This document shows positions 1-9,722 of a stretch of DNA of 64,000 nucleotides, one piece after another. The stretch spans positions 246,913,882 through 246,977,881 of the forward strand of contig CM041782.1 in the NCBI GenBank assembly GCA_023374045.1, given 5' to 3'. Origin of the DNA: Limonium bicolor. Taxonomy: Eukaryota > Streptophyta > Magnoliopsida > Caryophyllales > Plumbaginaceae. The notes under the pieces are model-generated. The model did no database searches, was not told the DNA's origin, and was given only the letters and a program-made list of their open reading frames with translations. Every line of letters starts with the position of its first letter. Within the stretch, counting starts at the first letter, position 1. A program made the translations under genes and the position numbers.

Positions 1-357
1 AAAGTCTTGGTGGTTGTAATAGTAAAAAGTAAGCAAAATTGAATTTTAACACCTTTAATGACTCATCATGAAGTAGACAGCCTTAGTCACGATTTTGTCT
101 GATTATTTTTTTTGTTTTTCCTTGTATCTATGTAACATTTTACTTATTAAACTCGTTCCTAATGACTTATACCATGTGTTAGGTATGTTACATTGCCAAA
201 AATGCCTTAAAACACATTTTATGTGCTTGCGGGTTCACATTGATTATGCAATTTGTTTTGGCTAGTTTAAATGTTTCCTTAATATATTTACAACCTTTAG
301 AAACTTTGTTCATGAAATAGCATGTTGCTAATTCCAATTTAAACCAAGTCGTTTAGT
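1..357 (-). mobile_element. Left part of LTR fragment X (split by E1)
   Basis: No gene is visible. The stretch is AT-rich and resembles the first part of the minus-oriented LTRs in this window: like solo LTR Y near 20735-20770 it has a run around 'cacatttt(a/g)tgtg'. It ends in TTAGT, the duplicated target of E1. Removing E1 joins it to 14012-14575, which ends in the minus-strand LTR terminus GGGGTATTCA. The remainder of X lies left of the window, so whether X is a solo LTR or a full element is unknown. Confidence 0.5.
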
Positions 358-2370
358 TTAATACCCCGATCTAGAAATCGTGATTTAATTACTCTAATAA
401 AATTATTAAAGGCCTAATGGTGCCTAAAGAGTATTGGTAAAAAGAATAAAACCAAAAGAAAAGAGGAAATGCGGTAAACATGAAAAATGCTAAAATGCAC
501 ATTAAATTTAAATAAGAGATATATGATCTCGAGAGGGTCCGAGATGGATTCCTAAGGCTTAGTTAGGCCTAATTAGTATACGGGAATGATTCCCGAAGAA
601 AACGGATCCAAATAATGGATTAAAACGCTAACGGAGTGTTTAAGCACGTTTTTCAAGAAAACCCAAAAACGTGACTTTAAGTGGTCAAACGGACCCGTAA
701 AAATTATAGTTGATTAAATAACTATAATTAAGTATTAATAGAAGCTTAATAACCATTAAAATTAATTAAACGAGAAAATTCCAGAAAACGGACCGGTAAG
801 TGAATAGTATCTAAACCGGGAGACGAAACGCGTTTAATTCGAAAAGACGAAAAACGACCCGGGCTATTAATTCATGTGGGCCGGTTTTTATTAGTACACA
901 CACACATTTAATTAGCTTGTTAGCTTGTTGAGTCACAAGATGACAAATAAGTAAAGTAAAAAGGGGAATAGTAAAAAGGAGACTTTACTACTCTCTCTCA
1001 TCTCCTTCTTTATTCTTTCACGATCGTTTTCTCCCCCTCCAACTAAGCTCCTTCTTCTTCCTCTGTAATTACCGATTCGAGAAGAAGCTCACAAGCCCCA
1101 TCTTCCTCTTCCTCTCACTTGCTCATTTCTTCACCGAATCGCACGAAATTGCCACCGTTAGATTCGTATCGGCGAGGGCTACGTTTTCCACCCCTCAAAA
1201 TCTTGTTTCCTCCACCTTCACTTCCATGGGTGTTTTGCCTTTTGAAGCTTAAGGAGATGATTTTGACTCTCCTTCACCACCTTGAAGCCTTAAGGTAATA
1301 ATAAGCAAGAGTTTCACTCATTTCTAACTAGTTCTTCCAATTTTGGAAAAAAAATTCCTCCACGTTGAATATTTGCTCCATTTCAGCCGATTGCACCTTG
1401 CTCTTGTGGGGTGTTGGAAACTCTTCCAATTGATTGCCAAGCTCTTCTTTTGGATACTCTAAGGTAATATCTATGCTAGAGCCTAAAAACTAGTGTTTGA
1501 AATACTAGTTTTTGTGTGGAGGATTTGAATTAATTAAGCTTGAAATGTGTGTATGGGGATATGGTTGTAGATGGCAAACTAGACCCCCTTGTGTGTTGTG
1601 AAATCAAGAAGAGAAAGATGGAACAAGAGAAAGAGGAGGAAGAGAAAGGAAACCGAAACCTAAAAGGTAATAAGCTCACCTTGAGTTAGTTTTGCTTGCT
1701 TGCAAAACAGATTTTAGAGTTGAATTAATGCTCTTGAATGGGGTGTAGTTGTGATACTACAATGATGTTAGTTGAATGAGATTGTTTTTAATGTGGTTTA
1801 AGTGTGCAAATAAACCTAAAAGCTAAGCTAGTGCATATGTGTGAACAAGAGGGAATTTGGTGTATTGTGGTTGTTGATGCTTGATGAAACAGGAGTGAAG
1901 ATTGTGTATATGAGTTGATTTAAGTGTGGTGAATATGCTAAAGAAGTAGGCAAGTGCTGTCAAAATTTCCTTGGGTGTTTCGTTTAAAGGATGAAATAAA
2001 AGGAGGTTTAAGTGAGTGGTTAATGGTTTGGAAAACCAAACTTGGAAGGAGAGTGGGTTAGGAGTAAAAATAATGCCATGTGAGTGCTTAGAATGGCATC
2101 AGTAAGTGAGGGTTGAGTGGTTTAATGAAGAAGAAACCAAATCTGTTACAATCTGATAGAAAACAAGAGAAAAACTAGTTTGTAAGTGAACTTTCAAGTG
2201 AAATTAACTAGAGTTTGTGAGTGCACTTGGTGCTTGGTTTAAGGTGGTTTAGATGAGTAATTAGGTGCTAAAACTTGAGGATTATAGTTGTTGAAGATTG
2301 GGTAATCAATGGGCTAAGAGAGGACCTTGAACAGAGAGGGAAACTGTCAAATTTGTAAAATCTGTAGCAG

Positions 2371-2625
2371 GGTCCGGGACCTAGTCCATGGACAAAGTCC
2401 CGGACCACCCCCTGTTTTCATACCGAGAATTCATCCCAGCACTTGGTCCGGGACTTGAGAGATGGGTAAGGTCCCGGACCACCCCATAAATTTAGGCCGA
2501 GAGTAAAGCCTGTGTTTGGTCCGGGACTTGGGATAGAGACAAGGTCCCGGACCAATGTTGAATTCCACCCGAGAGTTGCGATGAGTATTGGTCCGGGACT
2601 TAGGGTAGGGACCAAGTCCCGGACC
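2371..2625 (+). repeat. GTCCGGG hairpin array, 4 units (E1 5' LTR)
   Basis: Units start at 2371, 2445, 2518 and 2590, a period of 72-74 nt. Each unit is a 36-37 nt inverted repeat opening with GGTCCGGGAC and closing with GTCCCGGACC. The spacers contain a (C)CGAGA(G) motif. A single strand would fold into four evenly spaced GC-rich hairpins inside an AT-rich LTR. The 3' LTR copy is at 11745-11994. Confidence 0.9.
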
Positions 2626-3870
2626 ACCCCCAGAAACCTACAGAGAGCATTTTAATGATTGGAAATGATGGGGGTTTAAGTGTTGATGATGTTATAAGAT
2701 GTTAAGGCCTTGTTTGGTGACATGTAAAGGCCCTAGGAAGTGTAAGAAAGTGTTAGAAGTGAGTGTGAAGTAAGAACTCAAATTAACAAGAGTAAAACCG
2801 AGATAACGGGATAACGGGGTAAGTACGGGAGTAGCATTTAATTATGTGCCGTATGATCTTAGTATTAACAATAATGTTTGAAACATTATCAGAGAGTCGT
2901 GCGTGACCCGAGCATGGTGAGATGACACGGTAAAGTAAAAACCCCGGTGAAAGGTATGATTTTCTCATACTCCGCGTGCTAACCGAGTTACGTTGATTTG
3001 TGTGTTTGTGTGCCGGCTTAATCAAGATTAAAGCATGAAAATAATCCCTTGTTTGATTATGTATGTCTTGATGTATGTTGAATGAGCTAACATACTTGTA
3101 TGCCGGTGTGGTCTAACATAGAGTAAAGACCGACTCCTAGTGAGTAACGTTTGGCTAGAGACCCAAAGATCGGGTCGATGCTTAAGATAACGAAAACGTG
3201 CAAACACACAAACTATCCGTTAAAGTATAACGATAGCGCAACATATGAACTCCCTAGAATGTGAGGAGAAGTACGGGTTGAGTAAATACCCGATAACGGT
3301 TAGGAAACCATATTGAAACAATCCACGAAACTAATGAGAGTGGAAAGATAAGTGAACCTCTTCAAGAGGATTAAAGATAGTTCGAAGATGTGAACTAGTA
3401 AGGAAGGTAAAAGAGACCTAAGGGATTAGTAACTCCCTTGTGACATGGTCGACCTCCTATATGAGGATTTTACCCGGTATAAGAAAATAACCGAAAGTAT
3501 GAGTAAGTGAAATGCATGGGTAACTCTTAAAACCTAAGATTAACCGAACTAAAGTAATGTTCCCAAGTCATTAGAAACATCGAGAGTGATGCTTCTAGAC
3601 TAATATACATAATATTATTAAAACTCCGAGAGAGGAGTGTATGGGAATGAGAGTAGTCCGAGAGTAGTCGGACCTAAGTAAAAAGAGATAGGAACTAAGA
3701 GAGAGTTCCGTGAGCTAGTTGAACCTTCCCACCATGCTAGACCCGGAGTAGGGTCGAAACCGGGGAAGTAAGACTATGCTAGAGAGCCATGAGTTTTGGC
3801 CTAAGTATGTATTAAGAGTAACAAGCGTGGCGTAGGAGACCTGTAGCGTCTCGAGAATCTACAAGAGCTT

Positions 3871-4010
3871 GAGTATAAATAACCCGAGAGTGTGGGTGAG
3901 ATAATGAGTATAAATAACCCAAGAGTATGGGTGAGATAATGAGAATAAGTAACCCGAGAGTGTGGGTGAGTATAGTACGAGTAGCCCAAGAGAATGGGTG
4001 TGTATATGAA
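3871..4010 (+). repeat. 35-bp tandem array carrying TATAAATA boxes
   Basis: Four units start at about 3871, 3906, 3941 and 3979. The first two begin GAGTATAAATAACCC, followed by a short inverted repeat ACCC(G/A)AGAGTRTGGGT. The third and fourth units have lost the TATA. The array recurs in the 3' LTR at about 13235-13373. TATA boxes in tandem suggest promoter function, but it lies only about 0.65 kb from the LTR 3' end, so this is inference. Confidence 0.6.
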
Positions 4011-4259
4011 TAAGTAAACAAGGCATAGTGAGGTATAACCCTCAAGGCCTAAGAGTAACCAGATACAACTAACAACCTTGTTATGTTAGTTAGGAATTGT
4101 GTTCCATGATTGAATGTAGATTCCTTGAGCATTACATGTACTTATTGTATTGCTAAGATGCATGTTGTTTGACTAAAATGAACCCCATGTATATCCGACT
4201 AAGTGGTCGGCGTACCCCGGTTAGCGCTCGGGGTATGTGAATTTCATATGCAGCGTTAA

Positions 4260-4296
4260 GCTGAGCCCCTAGGGGCGATGTTTTTATTTTACAGGT
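4260..4296 (+). promoter_or_regulatory. Conserved hairpin + T-rich tract + CAG|GT motif
   Basis: GCCCCTAGGGGC is a short perfect hairpin, followed by TGTTTTTATTTTACAG|GT, which looks like a plant 3' splice site or processing signal. The same arrangement is found in E1's 3' LTR (13623-13657), E2 (16431-16466), Y (17246-17282, reverse), E5 right (43267-43302, reverse) and, truncated, E5 left (33281-33304). Conservation is visible; function is unknown. Confidence 0.55.
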
Positions 4297-4519
4297 ACAC
4301 CGAAGATGTTACCGTTCGAGAGTAGGACGGGGTGGTCGGGGTTGCATGGGTAGTAGTTTTAATTACTTATGTATTGAAGGAGGTGTAAGACCGAATATGT
4401 TGTCGGCATCCATTTATTGTAGACTCGGTATAGTAGAGAAATGATTTGAGTATTGTATTTGTATTGGGTACTCGGTTGTTCCAGTTCATCAGACCGTTAC
4501 GGTGTGCAAGGAAGGCCTG

Positions 4520-4541
4520 GTTAGCCATATGGGTGGCTAAC
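4520..4541 (+). promoter_or_regulatory. Compensated hairpin near the LTR 3' end
   Basis: GTTAGCCA and TGGCTAAC form an 8-bp stem around a 6-nt loop. E2's LTR has the equivalent at 16810-16831, where a T-A pair is C-G and two pairs became G-T, so pairing is kept. E1's other copy is at 13881-13902. A partly paired relative is in E5 (32872-32893, reverse). Confidence 0.6.
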
Positions 4542-4649
4542 GGCGTTGTTTCACCCCTCGTTGTAATTAGAGTTCCGCTGCGTGAGTAAGAGTAATTGGT
4601 GACAATTTAAGAGGTAATGACGAGCTTAACGGTTGGGGTGTTACAAAAA

Positions 4650-4661
4650 TGGTATCAGAGC
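4650..4661 (+). other. E1 primer binding site, tRNA-iMet
   Basis: TGGTATCAGAGC, complementary to the 3' end of plant initiator tRNA-Met, starts 4 nt after the LTR. It lies in a 9-bp inverted repeat: ATCAGAGCG, six bases, CGCTCTGAT (4654-4677). Confidence 0.92.
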
Positions 4662-4947
4662 GAAGTATCGCTCTGATGACTGGAAATACCGAGCTTAGGA
4701 GATACCGAGTTAGGAATTAGAGACTTAGGGCTATGGGTTGAGTGGTAGCGTGAGAGATGCGCTAGTTAGGAACTTCCAGTATGATCTGGATACCTACAGT
4801 ACCAAACCCGCCCTCCACAACCCCCGTATTAAAAGCTAGGGAAAGAACGCCAGACAGACGGGGAAACCCGATCTGGCACTTGTTTAATGTTTCAATATAA
4901 ACCAGAATCTGTCATGCGGTAGATCCCGAGAACCGGAAACCCCGGAG

Positions 4948-5172
4948 ATGGATCCCGTTGGAACAACAATAACCACACTTAATGGTGGGAGATCGAGACA
5001 TCCTATTCAAAGGAGACCAGAACCTGAGGCAGCATGGGGCGACATGCTTAGCAGTCGCGAGAACCCAGCTGGCGAGCAGCAGCAGAAGGATGCACCAACC
5101 ATCCAACAAGGCGGATATATGAGAACTAACGAGAACCGGGACACATGTCTACGGACTGCCATAGTTAAATAA
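4948..5172 (+). CDS. Short ORF in E1 interior, possible gag-leader relic
   Basis: A 74-codon ORF beginning MDPVGTTI and containing AWGDMLSSREN and a QQQ run. It is hydrophilic with no signal peptide or membrane segment, and I recognise no domain. Its position, about 290 nt after the PBS, is where gag starts in related elements (E2 gag begins about 220 nt after its PBS), but its sequence is unlike E2 gag. The counterpart in E5 (minus strand, about 42250-42440) keeps the AWGDxLSSREN segment but has several stops, so either the protein is not needed or E5 has decayed. It may equally be a conserved RNA region that happens to be open in E1. Confidence 0.25.
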   Translation: MDPVGTTITTLNGGRSRHPIQRRPEPEAAWGDMLSSRENPAGEQQQKDAPTIQQGGYMRTNENRDTCLRTAIVK

Positions 5173-8100
5173 TACCACCAACGGTATACCCATTTACTAA
5201 GAATCTAGTCAAAGGTAGATGCACCCACCCTGCCACACCAAAGAGATTGCAATACTTATTTGATACAGCTTAGACAGCTACGAGCATAACTACGGGATAT
5301 ACCCGAATAGGACTACAGAAGTAGTACCTAAATAAGTTAAACCTCGGTAACCACAGTAAAGACGTGGGAGCGAGCAACGAGGTAAAGCAAGAATTAAAGT
5401 AATTAAGGAACTCCGAGAATGGAAAAGCACCTAAATGAATGACAGTCATGTCAAGAGGAATAAGAAGCAGCTCCAAGGAGCAGTTATCTAATTAAAGGAC
5501 CAAGGAAGAGCCGACAAGGCTACCAAATACAATGTGAACAATACCGTGACCGGTATGAGTTAACCCAAAAACCGCCAGTACCGCGCACTTGCCATGGCAA
5601 GTGCAGTAATAGCGGGACTAATAAGAAGAGCTTTGACAAGCGACCAGTACTTAGCAAGTACCAAGACGGCAAGAGAAGCCAATATAGCACCACAAACCCT
5701 AAGAATTCTGAAACGAAACCTTGGAAAGGCCTAAAGGCCTGACCACTGTATAAAGAACATACCAGTCTGCAAGAAGTCAGACTTAGTAAGAAGCAACCGG
5801 CATTGAAATGCCGTGGAGATTTTATTTTCAACTCAAATTTTTCTTTCAAACAGAGAATTTTCCAAAAACTCCCAAATTTTAAAAAACCAAACCAGAGAAT
5901 CACGGTAAGTTATCATAGGACGATATAAGAGGAGTTGGCAACAGAATACTTCACTTAGGCGTGTGACCGACACTACGGTGTACTAAACGAGACATGGAAC
6001 GACCGCACTCCGAAGGAGCTTGCGGGCCTGACAGACCAATTATGAGTTAGTCGGGTAAGTGGCAGCGTATCAATAAGATACTCCATGTATGTACACAAGT
6101 AGAGTACGGAACACGGGAAGTAGCCCACTCCATACTACGGACGAAAGATCCAATTCAAACCAAGACAGTTGGACACCTCGAATGATCGAAGAACATAAGG
6201 AAGCTTACCAAGATAAGGGAGTCTAGAAACCAGTAAGGTGACGGACCTAAGGACATAGCGTGGATAAGTATGAGAAGTACAGAATATTAAGTATAGACAT
6301 GGGATATGTCTCAGGAATCAAGGAGGAAATACATAATGACTGGAATGAATACCAGTGTAAGCTATATGGCGAAAGCCTAAAAAAAACATATTAATGTTCG
6401 ATAACGGGATAGAGTTCCCACAGTATACTTCACTGAAGAGAATGACAACCTGACCAAGAAGGTAAAGGAAAAGTACCAAGGATCTACCCAATAATGGGAG
6501 ACATTACAACCTTAAACGGGATAGTCAAGTATATAACCGCAAGGCGGAGTAAGGAACTGAATATACCCATGAATTCAGGCCAGATGAGATGGCAAAACTC
6601 AGTAACACCTAGGAGCAATCCGAGAAGGGTGCCAAAGTCAACAGTAGTTGAACGAAACATCGTGTTGAGAACATTAGTGTAAACTGAACACTCGGGTAGA
6701 ACTCGAAGGGATCCCACGTAACACGGGATACCCTAAATTGCCAGAGGGCATGAATTAATATCAAAATGCAAAAGGGCCTTCCATGTACGGAAGTGTGATG
6801 AGACAACCATATCAAAGAGCCCAGAAATACCTCCTAACCATTTAATGGCATACGGAGAAGAAAAGACCTGTTTGAGCAGCCCGCATAGAGCGTGGTGAGG
6901 CAGGTAGTGAGGCTTGTAAGCCGATAGAACCAACTACAATTCGTAGATCCAAACGTTGCAAAACTTATGCATAAAGGCATAAAAGGAATTGTGGAGTACG
7001 AACCATTACCTTAGAGGGGACACCACTTGTTATTATGGGGCCTAAAAAGGGCAATTGTGTGAATCCTCCAGAGAAAGGCTACCACCTAAGTATGTAATGT
7101 GAAACCGCTAGAGCGGTGTGATGATACTTGAGCATGTGTTTATTGCCAAGGAATAATTTGAACATAAATGGTATGTAGAAAGGCTTTGATAGCAGTGGAA
7201 ACAAACCGAGAGAGTAATCGGATTAGTAGTAAAACACAGTATATGTGCAGTATGAATTGCAGAGTAAACGATACGCAGTAAGCGTAAAGAGTTTGGAGTT
7301 AGTAATATATATTTATTGAGCCAAGTGAATGGCAAGCCATAGTATAAATGGCGGGAGTACATGAGCGGAAGCTAAAGTAGTAGCGGATGCCATATAAGTG
7401 AATGTTGTAATGAGTAGAGCATGATACACAGTAACAGATAATAATACGGAGCTGATGAGAAAATGTGGTAAAGGAGACATAATCAATCCTATCTCATGAG
7501 AGATTTACTGTCAAGGGTTTACGCTTCTGCACTCTGTATGACTGAGTGTTTTGGTATTGCACTTGTGCGGTAATGATCGAGTGGGAGAGCCAGGAATTGA
7601 GAGATGTCAACGAAGCCTGTTGGGCGAGAATCTAGAGAAGTAACCGTGCGGCTGTTGGCCAAAGATGCACGAAGAATGTGGGTTGTAACCCACAGGTCCC
7701 AGGACCGATGAATGGTTAATGCAGAGTAGTATGAGGAAGAATTCTTGTACAGAAACAAGTAAACAAACATAAAATTAATCGAGGAAGCACTACATACTGA
7801 GTAGTAGCTTGACCTCAACCGACAATAAGTCGGGAAAAATATGTGAATAATCACGAAGGTATCCATAGTTATACAAAATAGATTTCCAGAGAGCTGGAGA
7901 GAAAATCTATAACTCATCGAATTCGCATACGGTAAGAGATACCTAGCGACGATTGACTAACCTTTATTCCCAAGTCAAAAGGGATAGAAAGGGAGTGGAT
8001 AATACATTGAGAATACCAAAGGGCGAGTTAAGCTCTAGTTATCAGGTCACGCAACAGAAGCTTGTGGACCGTAACTCAAAGGTTAAGTATACCTAGCAAT

Positions 8101-8253
8101 TGTGAGTAGTTGGCTAATCCTAAATGCTTTGAAGCCTTAGAGGCTAGAACCGAACCCTGTTATGAGTTAATTAACCACATTGAAGTTAAAACACTTCATC
8201 ATATTCGAATTAGTGAGCCAATGTTCAGTGATAACATATGGTTAGTTACGCGG

Positions 8254-8280
8254 GCGTAACCCCTTTAAGGGGGGTAGGGC
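8254..8280 (+). other. Internal polypurine-tract-like palindrome in E1
   Basis: CCCCTTTAAGGGGGGTAG matches the core of E1's terminal polypurine tract (AAGGGGGGTAGA at 9709) but lies about 1.45 kb upstream of it, preceded by GCGGGCGTAA. It is conserved in E5 (about 38264-38290, reverse). It could be a central polypurine tract or a relic of an older internal/LTR boundary. Confidence 0.45.
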
Positions 8281-9708
8281 GAGAAACCGCTTAGAGTATG
8301 TTTTACGTATAGGTGCGTAAACTACTATGTGCATTGCACAAAAGAAATTGTTTTGATGATTGGAACTCATGTTACATAAACATGTGTATCCGTTCATTAT
8401 GTAATTATGGTCATTGTGCATGTGAGATGCGAGTAACACGTATATAGTATTAAGAAAAGAGGAGTAGAGAAACTCCTAGGGAATGAGAATCCCTTTAGTG
8501 TATGCCTATTGAGATTAGACATGAGATATAATGAGTATGAATCGGTGTGAATCCGATGTGTAACTTAGTGGGAAGTGAGTTCCCCAGGTGATTTGATTTG
8601 AGATTGATTGATGGAGTGAGTTCCATCCTTTGAAGTTGTATGATGTTTGTTTTAAATTGAGTAACAATTTGAGAAAAAGAGGCCATGAGTAAGGAATACC
8701 TAGGTAAAGTAGTGAAGCAATGAGAATGACAAATGACCTAAGTACTAGGAACTAGAGATTAATTGAAATGAATTGCTTCATGAATATGACTAGAAAGAGT
8801 AAAAGATAGAAAACGAAAATGTTTGACTATCTGACTGTTTGAAACTGATGTGGGAGGTGGAACTTGATCTGCTAGCGATCAAGGGAAACCGAACACAAAT
8901 TGGAGTGGAAGGATAGTTAACACTGATGCTGATCACATCAGGGTTGGATGATTCTCGAAGCTCCCTATAAGTGGTCACAAGTAATCACGCTAAGAAAAGA
9001 TGCAACTACCATAAATTTGGTTTGGAGTTGTGTGATGATTTAAAAGAATTTTTCAAACAGAATTTGAAAAGGATTTTCTTCAAGTATGAAGATGGAAATG
9101 GAAACTGGTTTTGAAACCGCTATCACCCGCCGATGGCTACGGCCTTAAGTCTTGATGACCGGTAGAACGGTGGGTGTGTATTAGTTTTGAAACCATTGCA
9201 CCGTACGTGCGGCGGTCCTAAGTGACCGGTTGGGGGGGCGGTGTCAGTGTGTGATTTTTCCAAGGCAGCGGGACGGGGAGAGTACCCTGAGATTTCCTGT
9301 GTTGAGTGAGTCAACCAGAGTGCCTGAGGATATGTATATGTGTAATGTTTTGATCAGAACCGAAGGGACCGTGGGCCAGAGCAGAGAGAGTAAGTGCCCA
9401 TTTGTCATGAAATGGCCGTGGACCAGAGAGCGTAAGTGTCCAACGTGACCGGTACCTGGGGGATCAGTAGTATAATACTCAATATGGATTCAGGGACTGT
9501 AGTGCCTTCTTGTCTTCGGACCGATTCCATGGAGAGAATACAAAGAGTATTTTGATTGCTATACATGCTGTGATATATGTGTGGTGTGTGTAGTGTGAAA
9601 TGGGTCGGACTTGCGGAGTCTGTAAGGTTATACATGTATTATAACCTCGGCGTAGAGTGCCATGAGACCAACGATATAAGTTTCACCAACTTTGAGGACA
9701 AAGTTCCT

Positions 9709-9722
9709 AAGGGGGGTAGATT
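9709..9722 (+). other. E1 polypurine tract
   Basis: AAGGGGGGTAGA lies directly before the 3' LTR, preceded in frame by codons for NFEDKVPKGG. E5 has the same layout on the minus strand at 36905-36920. Confidence 0.85.

Larger units (their letters stand above)
358..4645 (+). repeat. E1 5' LTR (4288 bp)
   Basis: Almost identical to 9723-14006. In order it contains a pyrimidine-rich leader-like stretch (about 983-1130), a four-unit palindromic array (2371-2625), a TATA-containing 35-bp array (3871-4010), a conserved hairpin/T-rich/CAG motif (about 4260-4295) and a compensated hairpin (4520-4541). The short ORFs inside it are shared by both LTR copies and show no coding character. Confidence 0.9.
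4646..9722 (+). mobile_element. E1 internal domain, non-coding and conserved
   Basis: About 5.1 kb without any recognisable retroviral-type domain. It aligns by eye, in the same order, with the reverse complement of E5's interior: the leader after the PBS, the 'AWGDMLSSREN' segment (5026-5062), a donor-like GGTAAGT (about 5905), an internal purine tract (8254-8280), a paired-hairpin segment (about 8845-8960) and the terminal NFEDKV codons (about 9687-9706). These last codons resemble the end of pol in related chromoviruses, suggesting the interior replaced an ancestral gag-pol. Short ORFs on both strands look random. Confidence 0.7.

Noticed and set aside
4650..4680. tRNA gene fragment suggested by GCTCTGAT and TGGTATCAGAGC
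   Set aside because: Only the PBS and a short inverted copy are present; no cloverleaf.
5520..5903. 127-codon antisense ORF in E1 interior
   Set aside because: Opposite the element's strand, no domain, and not kept open in the collinear E5 segment.
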